From Deltaproteobacteria bacterium (GTDB lineage Bacteria; Desulfobacterota; Binatia; HRBIN30; CADEER01), in the NCBI GenBank assembly GCA_029262455.1, contig JAJCZJ010000091.1:1-64000 (forward strand): 64,000 nt of DNA, in the 5' to 3' direction. This document shows, piece by piece, positions 27,408 to 37,355 of the stretch. Made by a program: the position numbers and the translations under genes. The notes under the pieces are model-generated. The model was not told where the DNA came from, made no database searches, and saw nothing but the letters and a program-made list of their open reading frames with translations. The first letter of the stretch is position 1. The number at the start of each line of letters is the position of its first letter.

Positions 27408-28409
27408 GTGAAGATCCGAAGTCTCGGGGACTCGCAGCTGCGCGTCACATCACTCGGTCTGGGGTTGGCTGCTGTAGCGCGGCCCGGTTACATCAACTTG
27501 GGCCGCGATCGGGATCTTCCTGCCGAACGTTCGCAAGATGCGCTCTATCGACGTTGCGCCGACTTGCTCGACGTCGCCCGCGAGCTTGGCATTTGCTATT
27601 TCGATGTGGCGCGAAGTTACGGCAGATCGGAAGAGTTCCTGGCTCGCTGGCTCAGCGAGCGAAACATCGCACGCGACGAGCTAACGGTCGGAAGCAAGTG
27701 GGGCTACCGCTACACTGCGGATTGGGCGGTGGAAGCCGAGGTCCACGAACAAAAAGAGCTGTCGCTGGCACGCTTCCGCGAGCAGCTGACGGAATCGCGT
27801 GGCCACCTCGAGAGCCACCTCGATCTGTATCAAATTCACAGCGCGACACTCGATTCGGGTGTACTCGATGACGACCGACTCATGGCGGCGCTGGTCGCGG
27901 CGCGCCACGACGGCGCCTTCAAGGCGTTGGGACTCACGTTGAGCGGGCCCGCCTCGCCGACGACTCTGGATCGGGCGCTGGCTCTGCAGGTTGATGGTGT
28001 GCGCGTCTTCGACTGCGTGCAAGCGACGTACAATATTCTCGAGCCATCGATCGCTGCCGGTCTCGCCGATGCGCAAGCGTCAGGCGTGGGCGTGATCGTC
28101 AAAGAAGTGCACGCCAACGGACGATTGACTCAGGTCAACCGGCGCCCTGAGGATCGCGATTTGGTCGCGCGTTTGGACGCGATCGCGGCAACGGCGGGGC
28201 TTACTGTCGATCAGCTTGCGGTGGCGTTTGTTGCATCCCTGCCCTTCATCGACGTCGTCAACTCAGGTGCTGCCACAGTCGATCACTTGCGCTCCCATGC
28301 GGTCGGAATAGGAACCCACTTGAGTGAGGAAGCACGCGCGTCACTAGAAGACGTGCTGGAGAACCCGCAACAGTACTGGGCGACGAGGTCGTCGTTGCCG
28401 TGGAACTGA
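27408..28409 (+). CDS. Aldo/keto reductase family protein
   Basis: A 333-residue TIM-barrel NADPH-linked oxidoreductase. The catalytic tetrad can be read as Asp and Tyr in YFDVARSYGRSEEFL, Lys in VGSKWGY and His in LYQIHSATL. It starts at GTG 27408, 19 nt after uvrA, and may be co-transcribed with it. The insertion around AEVHEQKELSLARF is common in aldo/keto-reductase-like dehydrogenases. The physiological substrate is unknown. Confidence 0.87.
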   Translation: MKIRSLGDSQLRVTSLGLGLAAVARPGYINLGRDRDLPAERSQDALYRRCADLLDVARELGICYFDVARSYGRSEEFLARWLSERNIARDELTVGSKWGYRYTADWAVEAEVHEQKELSLARFREQLTESRGHLESHLDLYQIHSATLDSGVLDDDRLMAALVAARHDGAFKALGLTLSGPASPTTLDRALALQVDGVRVFDCVQATYNILEPSIAAGLADAQASGVGVIVKEVHANGRLTQVNRRPEDRDLVARLDAIAATAGLTVDQLAVAFVASLPFIDVVNSGAATVDHLRSHAVGIGTHLSEEARASLEDVLENPQQYWATRSSLPWN

Positions 28410-28476
28410 TTGCGCCATCGTTGTCTCCCGGCTTCCGTTTCACCCTGTCCAGGGCTGTCGATGCCGTGGCGCTTGC

Positions 28477-29199
28477 TCACCAGCCGGCGCGCACCGCCCG
28501 AATGGGGTACTCGACGACGGACGACGGACCGAGGTTGAACCCGCCCGGAAAGTCATTGAACAGTACGAGCCACACCGCACGCGGCTGTGTGGGATTCCCT
28601 GACGACGCATATTGGGGCGCCGTTGCGGTTGGGCCGAAGATTGGGTCGATGCACGGCTCCGTCGAGCATCGTGGACCAACTGGCTCGAGACGAATCGTCA
28701 GCAATTCGGAGAGGGTAGGCATACGCCAACCGGCCGCCCCGTCGAACAGCTCGACGGCGTTTAGCGTCGCCAAGAAGACAGTGAAGGCCGTGCCGTCTTC
28801 ATCGCTTTCGTCCAGATCGAGCCCCGACCAATCGTAGGTGTTCGATACATCGTGAACACTTCCGTCAGTGGTCTTCTTCTCCCAAATGAGGCCGGTGAGA
28901 TTGTCGGTGACGGTTGCACCGTTGTCGACGAAGCGGGGCGCATCGCAGGCCGTTCCGGACAAAGCCTGCAGGCGGGGCCAGGTACTAACGTACTTCGAGA
29001 CGCACCGGCCCATCTTTGCGCCACTGGGGCACCTGCCGCCATAACAGCCGGCGAGCCACTTTTGAACACAGCGTCCGTAGTTTGCCTTAGCGACGGCACG
29101 TTTGAACTGGCATTTCTCCTCTGCGGTCCGCGCCTGCGCGGTCGAAAGCCCAAAGACCAGGAAAAACACAGTTAGCACTACAGTCCATCTCTCGATCAT
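28477..29199 (-). CDS. Exported DUF1566 (Lcl-type) protein
   Basis: About 240 residues. ATG 29199 is chosen for GAAGGGG 6 nt upstream; it gives a signal peptide (RWTVVLTVFFLVFGLSTAQA). A Cys-rich segment (residues about 28-75, with CYGGRCPSG) precedes the DUF1566 domain: VTDNLTGLIWEKK, TYDWSGL, GWRMPTLSELLTI and the final PIRAVRAGW. These domains are common in secreted delta-proteobacterial proteins and are thought to bind carbohydrate or matrix; function is unproven. It is divergent from the delta-60-repeat protein. Confidence 0.85.
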   Translation of the reverse strand: MIERWTVVLTVFFLVFGLSTAQARTAEEKCQFKRAVAKANYGRCVQKWLAGCYGGRCPSGAKMGRCVSKYVSTWPRLQALSGTACDAPRFVDNGATVTDNLTGLIWEKKTTDGSVHDVSNTYDWSGLDLDESDEDGTAFTVFLATLNAVELFDGAAGWRMPTLSELLTIRLEPVGPRCSTEPCIDPIFGPTATAPQYASSGNPTQPRAVWLVLFNDFPGGFNLGPSSVVEYPIRAVRAGW

Positions 29200-29453
29200 C
29201 GACAGCCCCTTCTTCATTCCCGTCCAAGCCAAAAAAAGATCACGGTGCCTAGGTCATCACTTAGACTTTGAGGGCTCACTTCTAGTATCCACCACTGGCA
29301 AACACAAGGCGAAGTCTGCGCCCCGCGAGGTAGCGGAATCCTTCTTGTCCCCGTCCTCGCCGGCAATGTTTGGCTCGCCTGGGTGTGCTCGAGTGTGGTA
29401 GCGAGAAGAACTCTGCAGCAGCATGTGAGAATCCAAGGGGGCTGAGAGCACGG

Positions 29454-31481
29454 ATGGATGCCGTACTCCGATACGTAGTTGCGGTGAGCTTTACTGCTTT
29501 GTTGGTTTCGTCGGCGCAAGCTGCGCCGGGTGACCTCGATCCCACCTTCGGCTCGCTGGGTCTCGCGGGCGTCGCGATTGGTGGCAATAGCCTGGTCTAC
29601 GACATGGCCACGCAAGCCGACGGCAAGATTGTAGTCGTCGGCGCCATGTTCAACACCACCGCGTTCGACGGAGCCACCTTCGCCGTCGCTCGCTTCGATC
29701 CGAATGGTGCGTTGGACGGGTCCTTCGGTGTTGGTGGAGTCGTCACGACGCCGGTCGGAATGCCGACGACTTGCTGCGACATCCTCGACACGCTCGCCAA
29801 TGCCGTGGCGATTCAGGCGGATGGAAAGATTCTCGTCGCGGGGCACGCGCTCGTAGACTTCGGACCCGACATCGATGCCGCCCTCGTTCGCTACAACCCT
29901 GACGGCAGCCTCGACTCGACTTTTGGTACGGCGGGAGTGGTCCTCGAGCCGGCTTTCGACAGCTTCGAGGACGTCGCCGTCCTGAGCGACGGCCGGATCC
30001 TGGCCGCGGCCGCGGGCCTCACTTATGTCACGCACGCCGGCGTGGGTGCCTTGGCGTGCTACGACAGCACTGGGGTGCTCGATGCGACGTTTGGCGTCGG
30101 CGGCCTCGTTTCGACGCCGAGGCTACGCGCGCTCTTGCTCCTGGACGGCGGTGACTTCCTCGCCGCCGGTGGGATTGGTGCTGCCGATGCGAGTGACTTC
30201 TGGATCGGGCGATTCAACCCCGACGGTTCGCCGGACCTTGGGTTCGGCACCGGCGGCGCGGTCAACACGGATTTCGGTGCGAGCGAGATCGCACAGGCGA
30301 TTGCTCTGAGTCCGGGTGGGGACATTGTCGCCGGCGGCAGCGCCTTGTTCAACGACCCGTTCGAAGAAACTCAGATCAAGGTCGCTCGCTATGACGCGGG
30401 TGGAAACCTGGATGTCGGGTTTGACGGAGACGGCATGGTGCAGCGTTTCGTCGGTGTTCCGCTGCCCCTGCCCGTACCTCCGTTCGTGCTGAGAGTGGCG
30501 TCGGTCAACGCCGTCCTGGTGCAAGCGGACGATTCGATTCTGGTCGGAGGCTCGGTCGCCAATGATTTCTACGGCTTTTCGGTCCCGTATGTCTTCACGC
30601 TGACTCGTCTTTCCCCCGATGGCGGGACCGATACGACCTTCAACGCTTTCGGCAGCGGGAGCATTGGCGCGATCTCGGCGATGGCTTTTCAACCCAACAC
30701 GGTTGTCGTCGCAGGATGGTCAGGTTCCTATTTGGCCAGCACTCCATTGGAGTTCGGGTTGGCCCGTCACGTCCTCGATGCCGATGTGGGTCCCGTATGC
30801 GGCGACGGCAACGTTGACCTTGATGAAGAATGCGATGACGGCAACCTCGTGGCTGGAGACTGCTGCTCTCCTGGCTGTCGGTTCGAAGTAGTCGGGACCA
30901 TCTGTGGTCCTCTACCCGAATCGTGTGTCGTTGCGGATACGTGTGACGGGGCCGGTAGCTGCATCATCGGTGGCCCCGCGCCTCGCACCGGGTGCAAGAG
31001 CACGGTCGCTCAGAAGGCCAGCCGCTTCGTACTATTGGACGGCGCGAATGCGCGACTCTCGTGGAGGTGGCGGGGAGAGGAGACACTGCGCACCGATCTC
31101 GCAGACCCGGTCAGTGGCGACGATTACGCGCTGTGCCTCTTCGCCGGAGGGACCTTGGCCGCGATCACGGCTCCCGGCGGAGGTGAGTGCGCGGGCAAGC
31201 CGTGCTGGAGGAACCGTTCTCAGGGACCCCGCTACGATGACCCTGACTCGAACAACGACGGCGTCCGCGCCGTCTCCCTCAGGTCCGGCGGCGAAGGGAA
31301 GTCGCTGATCGTTGTCAAAGGGAAGGGGGCGGCGCTGCCGATACCTGCGTTGCCTTTGTCGTTGCCGTTGACCGTCCAGCTTCAGGCCGAGAACGGTGCA
31401 TGCTTCGAGGCCGTTTTTGACGGGGTTGGTGTGAGGGCGAACGATGCGACGAGGTTCGTGGGACGCTCGGTCGTGCCTTGA
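29454..31481 (+). CDS. Secreted delta-60-repeat protein with Cys-rich module
   Basis: About 675 residues. ATG 29454 places a signal peptide (VVAVSFTALLVSSAQA) at the N-terminus; upstream in-frame residues look untranslated. Six or more delta-60 repeats follow, each with a D-FG-GG turn and a QADGKI(V/L)V-G strand (for example AIQADGKILVAGHA). Near residue 448 a Myxococcus-type Cys-rich repeat (CGDGNVDLDEECDDGN) appears, then a second Cys cluster and a beta-rich C-terminal domain. There is no C-terminal membrane anchor. It probably forms a secreted beta-propeller; binding partner unknown. Confidence 0.87.
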   Translation: MDAVLRYVVAVSFTALLVSSAQAAPGDLDPTFGSLGLAGVAIGGNSLVYDMATQADGKIVVVGAMFNTTAFDGATFAVARFDPNGALDGSFGVGGVVTTPVGMPTTCCDILDTLANAVAIQADGKILVAGHALVDFGPDIDAALVRYNPDGSLDSTFGTAGVVLEPAFDSFEDVAVLSDGRILAAAAGLTYVTHAGVGALACYDSTGVLDATFGVGGLVSTPRLRALLLLDGGDFLAAGGIGAADASDFWIGRFNPDGSPDLGFGTGGAVNTDFGASEIAQAIALSPGGDIVAGGSALFNDPFEETQIKVARYDAGGNLDVGFDGDGMVQRFVGVPLPLPVPPFVLRVASVNAVLVQADDSILVGGSVANDFYGFSVPYVFTLTRLSPDGGTDTTFNAFGSGSIGAISAMAFQPNTVVVAGWSGSYLASTPLEFGLARHVLDADVGPVCGDGNVDLDEECDDGNLVAGDCCSPGCRFEVVGTICGPLPESCVVADTCDGAGSCIIGGPAPRTGCKSTVAQKASRFVLLDGANARLSWRWRGEETLRTDLADPVSGDDYALCLFAGGTLAAITAPGGGECAGKPCWRNRSQGPRYDDPDSNNDGVRAVSLRSGGEGKSLIVVKGKGAALPIPALPLSLPLTVQLQAENGACFEAVFDGVGVRANDATRFVGRSVVP

Positions 31482-31571
31482 CAACGATCTGCTGGGGGCA
31501 GCCGGCACGAAAGAGCGTTTACGGCGCGCGTCCTGTTTTCCAACGTGGTACAACACACCTCCGCTTTCGGC

Positions 31572-34500
31572 TCACGGACAACCCGTCAGCGCGTTGTTCA
31601 CGGCCCTGACCAACTCGGCGATCGAGACGAGGCCGTTGCTGTTCTCGTCAAATGATTGGCATACGGACAATTCGTTATTGCCGAGCGCGATGCCGACTCC
31701 ACGGATCAGTTCGGCGATCGAGACGACACCATTGCCGTCACAGTCGCCGGTGCAGGATGTGTCGATGGTGGCTTCGACCGGGATGGTGACGTCGCCTGCC
31801 GCGCTGGTGATGTCGATGGCGCCGATGCTGACCCCGATCGGCAGACCAGTCGGATCGAGCGTCGCGGTGATCACGGAGGGCGAGGTGCCGGTCGACGCGC
31901 TGAGCGTGATCCATGGTGCGGACGCTTGCGCCTGCCAGCCGAGCGGGTTCGCGGGGTTCGCGTTGTCGATCGAAATCTCGACCGAAGTGCGTTCGGCCTC
32001 GGTGTCGAAGGTCAGCAGCTCGGGGCCAGCGGTCAGTCGGTCGGACGTTGGTGGCAACTCCGCCAGCGTGTTGACGACCGTCACCTGCCGCTGATCCGAC
32101 GCCGTGCCGCCGACGCCATCGTCCGCCGCGAAAGTGATCGTGTGAGTTCCGACGCTGAGGTCGGCGACGGCCAACGAAGCGCCGGAGCCGAGATCGCCAT
32201 CGATGCTGGAACTCCAGTTGAGCTGGGAGTCGGGCACGAATCCGAAGTCGACGTCGAAGGAACTCCCTTCGAGGGTCAAAGTCTGGCCGGCGGCGATACT
32301 CGTCTGCTGCGCCGCCGGATCGACGATCTCGGCGGAGGGGACGCGGTTAGGGATGCGAAATGTCGCTGCCGACGTGTCGCTGACGGAATGTACGCTGTCC
32401 GATACGAGAACCCGGAAGCGCCCGAGCTCGGTCTGTGGCACGTTCTCCGCCGCCAGGTCGATCGACGAGCCTTCGACGTTCTGCGCAATCAGCTCCCAGT
32501 TGGTGCCATCGTCCCGACTGAACTGAACGTTGAATGTCAGCGGGTCGCCGTCGTCGTCGTTGGCAGTCCACTCGACGCGAATCACCGATTGGTCCAGTAC
32601 TTCGCCGCCGTTGGGCGCCACCAACTCGACGGTCGGCACCGCTGCGCCACCACTGACCGTGACCAGCAATCCCGACGGCCCCTCGATATCGACACGATCG
32701 GTCGACTCGACGTGCGGAACCAATTCGTCGATCACCAAGACGGAAGTCTCCTCCGGCATTTCGATGCCGGGCAGGGGCGGTCCGCTTTCGAGCGAGCTGG
32801 GTGTAAACGGATAGCGCGCCAGTTCATCGCCGGCGGCGTTGCGCAGAACGATGGCGTACGGTCCCGGGACGCGGGGTTTCGAGTCGGTCGCCTGCGGCAG
32901 GACGTAGAGCGGTTGCAGCGTCGCGCTGTTACCCGAAACGTCAATCTCGCCAACGACGAGAAGGCGGTCCATACGGGCGCCGCCGCGCCGGACAGCCGTG
33001 CTCGTCAGGAAGCGGTCGAGCAATCCATGATAGGTGAACGGGCTGACCCACTGGTAGGTGCAGTAAGTCATGTTGTCCTTCCAGTTGGGTCCGTAGACGG
33101 CGCGTGTGAGGATATCGAAGCCGTAGACGGCGTTGTCGCCAACCTGGGTCGGGCTGATGAATCCGGATGGGTTCGGAAAAGGGCGTCCGCCGGAGGCACC
33201 ACAGAACTCCGCGTGAAAGCGGTTGTAGGTGTGGGCAATCTCGTGTCCGCCGTACCAATCACCGTAGGAGCCGTCGGTGTCCCAACCGAAAGTGCCCGGT
33301 CCGGTCGGCCCAGAGCTGACGAAACCGGGCAACTCGGCACAGCCGCGCATGAAGCCGCCGCCATCGGCGACCATGGCGTAGTAGTGCGCCGAAGCGGACA
33401 CCGCTCCGGCGGCGATGTCGGCCAACCGTTTCGCGGCGAGGAAGGCGTTGATGCTCCGACAGTTGGGCTTGACGAGGACGCCGTCAGCGTCGCGCGTGGC
33501 TCGGCCCACGTCATAGCTGCGCAGCTGTACCGAAAGCTGGCTGAGCGGGTATGCGCGGCGCAGCCACACAGCGGCGCGTGCGCGTTCGAGATCGGTCGGT
33601 TCGAATCTGGATCCACCGAGCTCGTAGCTCATCTTGTAGAGAATCAGGTCCTGCCCGGGAACGTCCTCGAACGACACATTCGTCGTTGCCGTATTGTTTG
33701 ATGGATCGTCCAGGGCGGGATTGTTGGGCATGATCTGCGCGGTCAGACGGATCGAGCCCGAGGTAAACCGCGACGGCAGCGCGAACAAGAACGCCTGGTC
33801 GCGAACTCCACGGTCGGGATTCGGAACGACCGCGATCTGGCCGCCGGGGTTGATCGGGACCAGAGTTTCGGCGTCGCTGCCCCGCTGCACGCGCAGCTCG
33901 GCGGACGCCAGATGGCGCCCGTTCTCCGACCGCACGTGAAAGCGGACGTAGGTGCGCTTGCCGGCGACGAGGCGGACGCTGTTCTCGAGATCCTGAATCG
34001 CTTGTGAGACCTCGATTCGTCCGGCCAGGAGATCGCCCGTGGGGCGAGGTGTCAGAGTCGGCGTTTGCGTGCGCGTGTGCGTACGTGTGAACGAAGGAGT
34101 CCGGGTGCGGGTGATGGTTCGTGTGAACGTCCGCGTCGGCGTGAGCGTGATGGTGTGAGTCTCTGTCTGCGTCAGAGTCGGCGTGCGCGTGAACGTCCGC
34201 GTCGACGTTGGTGTGCGCGTTGCGGTTGGCGTGAGCGTCCGTGTCGGCGTGTTGCTGGGGGTCGGCGTGCGCGTGAAGGTTCGCGTGGTGGTTGGGGTTC
34301 GTGTCCTTGTCCTGGTCTGTGTCGGTGTGCGCGTGTGCGAAGGTGTCGGCGTCCGCGTGCGGGTCGGTGTCCGTGTTCGTGTCGGCGTCGCATCGCCGCA
34401 GCCGCACTCCAGGGCGCATTCGTTCTCAGAGACCATGACGCAGAAGCTGTCCCAGGGATCCGTGCAACACGAGCCAAACGTCGCCTCGCACACACAGCTC

Positions 34501-35747
34501 TCGCAGACCGAGTCCTCACATCCTGATGAGCCGTGCTCGACGCAACAATCGTCGGACGGAGGGGACGTAGGTGTCGGCGTCGGGGCAGCCCCTTCGAAGC
34601 AGATTTCGATGCCCCAGCCAGTCAGCGTGCCGGTATCGCCGAGGGCGAAGTCGTCGATCTCCAGGATCCAGTCACCCGCGGCGCTCTCGCCGTTGAAGGT
34701 ACTCAGCGCCTCTTCTGGCTGGTAGGTCGCGCCATTGGCAGGCGGACAGGCCGCAGTGCTGGCGGCAGCGTCGTCGAGGTCGAAGTCGAAGGAACCGCCC
34801 TCTGCGCAGAGCTCGTCGTCGTAAAGAGTTGCATCGGTGAACTCCGGACTGACGAGGGTGATCAGTAAGTCCCCGAGGAAGTCGTGTGAGAATCTCAACC
34901 CGCGAACGTTCACATCCGTGATGATTCTGTCGTCGGAAATTGACAGGATCGATTCGACGAAGTCCTGGTCGGGAATGCTCTGCGGGACATCCTGGGCGAA
35001 GGCGGTGATACACTGGCCACCGGTCGGAGTGGTGGGCGTTGGCGTAGGTTCGGAATTCGATGGCGTCGGCGTCGGCAGGATGGTCCGGTTGAACCCTGTA
35101 TAGCGGACGGCGTTCTGCGAAAAGTTGTAGAAGCCGAAACGCCCACTCGTATAGGTGCTGTCGGACAGGTTGATGGTGTCGAGCACAGTGTCGCCTTGCG
35201 AGACGCGGATGAGGATCTGGCCGGGAAAGAATTCGAGCAGGAAGGTGTACTCGGTATTGTCCGCCCAGGGGATGGTGTTGTGGTAGAGGGTGCGGATGCG
35301 CGTCCCGTCGCCCTGGGTCGGCCACAGGTCGGCCGTGGTCAGCGCCGAGTCGACGTCGACGACCTTGACGGTCATGCCCCGCTCGGCGAAGCCCTGGAGA
35401 CTCTGGTCGGTTTGTTTCCAGTCGAAGAGGTAGAAGCGGTTCTCGTCTTGATAGCCGAACACGAAACCCATGAAGTCGTCGTCGCTCGACGTCTGGACGG
35501 TCCAGGTTCCCTCGACGCGATCGCTGGTCAGGTTGAAATCGCTGACCAGCATTGACGCGTCCGCGTTGACGGTCTGGGTGGCCGTCGTGTTCATGTCGCT
35601 CAGGACCCAGTTGGCGTCCGGCTGGAGATTGAGCTCGTACTGGACAACGGTCCAGGCTGAGAGATCGACCTCGACCGGTGTCCCGGCGGTGACGACGGCG
35701 GCGCGAAGGAAACTTAGCGCGACGATTAGTCCAGCCACTCGACCCAT
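31572..35747 (-). CDS. Giant secreted multidomain zinc-metallopeptidase-like protein
   Basis: A 1391-residue exported protein. Order: signal peptide; a concanavalin-like domain resembling the thrombospondin C-terminus (about 20-225, with FMGFVFGYQDENRFYLFDW); a proprotein-convertase P-like domain (about 245-390, VNVRGLRFSHDFLGDLLITL); a Cys-rich knot (about 400-450); a Thr/Pro/Arg linker (about 452-576); a CARDB-like beta domain; a zincin core HEIAHTYNRFH (His835, Glu836, His839, His845); Ig-like domains; a BACON-like domain; and two C-terminal calcium loops (GDCDGNGVVSIAEL and DENSNGLVSIAEL). The metal motif fits metzincins with Asn in the usual Gly position. It is probably an extracellular protease or adhesin. 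Confidence 0.85.
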   Translation of the reverse strand: MGRVAGLIVALSFLRAAVVTAGTPVEVDLSAWTVVQYELNLQPDANWVLSDMNTTATQTVNADASMLVSDFNLTSDRVEGTWTVQTSSDDDFMGFVFGYQDENRFYLFDWKQTDQSLQGFAERGMTVKVVDVDSALTTADLWPTQGDGTRIRTLYHNTIPWADNTEYTFLLEFFPGQILIRVSQGDTVLDTINLSDSTYTSGRFGFYNFSQNAVRYTGFNRTILPTPTPSNSEPTPTPTTPTGGQCITAFAQDVPQSIPDQDFVESILSISDDRIITDVNVRGLRFSHDFLGDLLITLVSPEFTDATLYDDELCAEGGSFDFDLDDAAASTAACPPANGATYQPEEALSTFNGESAAGDWILEIDDFALGDTGTLTGWGIEICFEGAAPTPTPTSPPSDDCCVEHGSSGCEDSVCESCVCEATFGSCCTDPWDSFCVMVSENECALECGCGDATPTRTRTPTRTRTPTPSHTRTPTQTRTRTRTPTTTRTFTRTPTPSNTPTRTLTPTATRTPTSTRTFTRTPTLTQTETHTITLTPTRTFTRTITRTRTPSFTRTHTRTQTPTLTPRPTGDLLAGRIEVSQAIQDLENSVRLVAGKRTYVRFHVRSENGRHLASAELRVQRGSDAETLVPINPGGQIAVVPNPDRGVRDQAFLFALPSRFTSGSIRLTAQIMPNNPALDDPSNNTATTNVSFEDVPGQDLILYKMSYELGGSRFEPTDLERARAAVWLRRAYPLSQLSVQLRSYDVGRATRDADGVLVKPNCRSINAFLAAKRLADIAAGAVSASAHYYAMVADGGGFMRGCAELPGFVSSGPTGPGTFGWDTDGSYGDWYGGHEIAHTYNRFHAEFCGASGGRPFPNPSGFISPTQVGDNAVYGFDILTRAVYGPNWKDNMTYCTYQWVSPFTYHGLLDRFLTSTAVRRGGARMDRLLVVGEIDVSGNSATLQPLYVLPQATDSKPRVPGPYAIVLRNAAGDELARYPFTPSSLESGPPLPGIEMPEETSVLVIDELVPHVESTDRVDIEGPSGLLVTVSGGAAVPTVELVAPNGGEVLDQSVIRVEWTANDDDGDPLTFNVQFSRDDGTNWELIAQNVEGSSIDLAAENVPQTELGRFRVLVSDSVHSVSDTSAATFRIPNRVPSAEIVDPAAQQTSIAAGQTLTLEGSSFDVDFGFVPDSQLNWSSSIDGDLGSGASLAVADLSVGTHTITFAADDGVGGTASDQRQVTVVNTLAELPPTSDRLTAGPELLTFDTEAERTSVEISIDNANPANPLGWQAQASAPWITLSASTGTSPSVITATLDPTGLPIGVSIGAIDITSAAGDVTIPVEATIDTSCTGDCDGNGVVSIAELIRGVGIALGNNELSVCQSFDENSNGLVSIAELVRAVNNALTGCP
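34060..34392. repeat. Low-complexity Thr/Pro/Arg-coding tract
   Basis: About 330 bases of degenerate GTGTCGGCGTGCGCGT-like repeats on the plus strand, coding the Thr-Pro-Arg-Thr linker of the giant protein on the minus strand. Codon-level period is mixed at 6, 12 and 18 bases. It is a coding repeat, prone to slippage, not a CRISPR array. Confidence 0.8.
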
Positions 35748-36141
35748 AGGAAAGCCCCCTGTCTAGGAATCGATGAAATTGACTTGTGAAAAACTGCCAT
35801 TCACCGAAGCAGACCCCCAAAATTGCTGCAGCGGCTTGCAAGCTCGTAACACGCGAAAGTGCGTAAATCCAGAAACTGCGCGGATAGCCAGCCTACATGC
35901 CAAACATTCTCGGTGGGGGAGAACTTGACACTCGTAAGGAGTACAGGGACACCCGTGCGTCTTTGTCAGAGAGAGCACTCGATTACACTTGTGATTGGAG
36001 AGCTCGCACCAGATTCGGCTAGGTCTCTGAAGGGTATGTTCACCAAGCAGCTCGGCGGCCGCGGGCGTGGGGTGGGCACAATCGTTGGTGACTGTGTGGT
36101 AGCCTTCTGAGGACTGCACCGGCTTTGGAGGGGCCTATCTA
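35748..36141. other. Divergent intergenic region
   Basis: Nearly 400 bases between the giant secreted protein (-) and the cysteine desulfurase (+). It must hold both promoters. A TTGACA at about 35934 on the plus strand lacks a good -10 at normal spacing. GGAGGGG at 36127-36133 is the desulfurase ribosome-binding site. An 83-codon open frame here has no coding features. Confidence 0.5.
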
Positions 36142-37320
36142 GTGGAGGTTTATCTCGATCATCACGCGACGACCCCGGTTGATCCCCGGGTCCTTGAGGC
36201 GATGTTGCCGTATTTCGGCGAACGCTTCGGCAACGCTGCGAGCAAAACGCATCGCTGGGGATGGGAAGCGGACCAGGCGGTCGAGGCTGCTCGCGAGCAA
36301 GTCGGGGCGCTGATTGGTGCGCGCGGTCGTGACATCGTGTGGACTAGCGGCGCTACGGAATCGAACAATCTGGCGATCCAAGGGGCATTGCAGTTCTACC
36401 GTGAGCGCGGCGATCACATCATTACCGCGGCGACCGAGCACAAAGCGGTGCTTGACTGTTGCAAGGCGCTCGAACGGGCGGGGCTTGCTCGCGTGACGAA
36501 GTTGTCGGTCGACGAGAGCGGATTGGTCGATCCCGACGAAGTTCGCGCAGCGATTACGGAACAGACCGTGCTGATCTCGATCATGCACGTGAACAACGAG
36601 ATCGGCACGATTCATCCGGTTGCCGAGATCGGCGCGATCGCTCGTGAGCGCGAAATTCTGTTTCATTGTGATGCGGCGCAGAGCGCAGCGGTTCTTCCGA
36701 TTGACGTCGAGGCGATGCAGATCGACTTGCTATCGACGAGTGCGCACAAGATCTATGGACCAAAGGGCGTTGGAGCGTTGTATGTCCGCGGTCGCAAACC
36801 GCGCGCACGATTGCGCGCCATCGTGCACGGCGGCGGACACGAACGCGGTATGCGTTCGGGAACGCTCAATGTTCCAGGCATCGTTGGCATGGGCATGGCC
36901 TGTGCGATAGTCGCCGAGGATCGCGACAAGGACGTTGTTCACGTTAGACAGTTGCGTGATCGGTTGCGCGAGGGGTTGTTCGATCGGCTTGACGACGTGG
37001 TGCTGAACGGTCACCCGGATCTGCGACATCCGGGTAATCTCAATGTCTGCTTTGGCTTTATCGAGGGAGAATCGCTGTTGATGGCCTTGGATGGCATCGC
37101 CGTGTCTTCTGGATCAGCGTGCACGACGGCAAGTCTCGAGCCCTCGCACGTCTTGAAAGCGATCGGATTGGCGGACGGCAAGGCCCAAAGCTCGGTTCGT
37201 TTTGGGGTAGGCCGCTCCAATACGGAGCAGCAGATCGACTATGTAATCGACCGAATCGCCGCTGAGGTGCCTCGGTTGCGGGCCATGTCGCCGGAATTTC
37301 GGATGCGAGCGGATGTCTGA
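36142..37320 (+). CDS. Cysteine desulfurase (NifS/IscS type)
   Basis: PLP enzyme of 392 residues that takes sulfur from cysteine, as persulfide, for Fe-S clusters and other thio-cofactors. The start EVYLDHHATTPVDPRVLEAM is classic. The PLP Lys203 is in TSAHKIYGPKG and the persulfide Cys327 in SSGSACTTASLEPSHVL, a longer NifS/IscS-type loop. The GTG start has GGAGGGG 8 nt upstream. The A-type carrier gene follows after 35 nt, supporting an Fe-S role. No scaffold (IscU) or Rrf2 regulator is in the window. Confidence 0.94.
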   Translation: MEVYLDHHATTPVDPRVLEAMLPYFGERFGNAASKTHRWGWEADQAVEAAREQVGALIGARGRDIVWTSGATESNNLAIQGALQFYRERGDHIITAATEHKAVLDCCKALERAGLARVTKLSVDESGLVDPDEVRAAITEQTVLISIMHVNNEIGTIHPVAEIGAIAREREILFHCDAAQSAAVLPIDVEAMQIDLLSTSAHKIYGPKGVGALYVRGRKPRARLRAIVHGGGHERGMRSGTLNVPGIVGMGMACAIVAEDRDKDVVHVRQLRDRLREGLFDRLDDVVLNGHPDLRHPGNLNVCFGFIEGESLLMALDGIAVSSGSACTTASLEPSHVLKAIGLADGKAQSSVRFGVGRSNTEQQIDYVIDRIAAEVPRLRAMSPEFRMRADV

Positions 37321-37355
37321 TACACTTAAAGGTCTCAATTCTCGAGGAGTTTCCC

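Noticed and set aside
31656-33701. Plus-strand 681-codon open frame
   Set aside because: Antisense to the giant secreted protein; composition is Arg/Val/Asp-rich shadow coding with no domain, and the minus frame has clear homology.
34060-34392. CRISPR-like repeat array
   Set aside because: Repeats are degenerate, codon-phased and inside a coding region; no unique spacers of constant length.
35859-36110. 83-codon frame in the divergent gap
   Set aside because: No ribosome-binding site or recognisable features, and it lies in a region that must hold two promoters.
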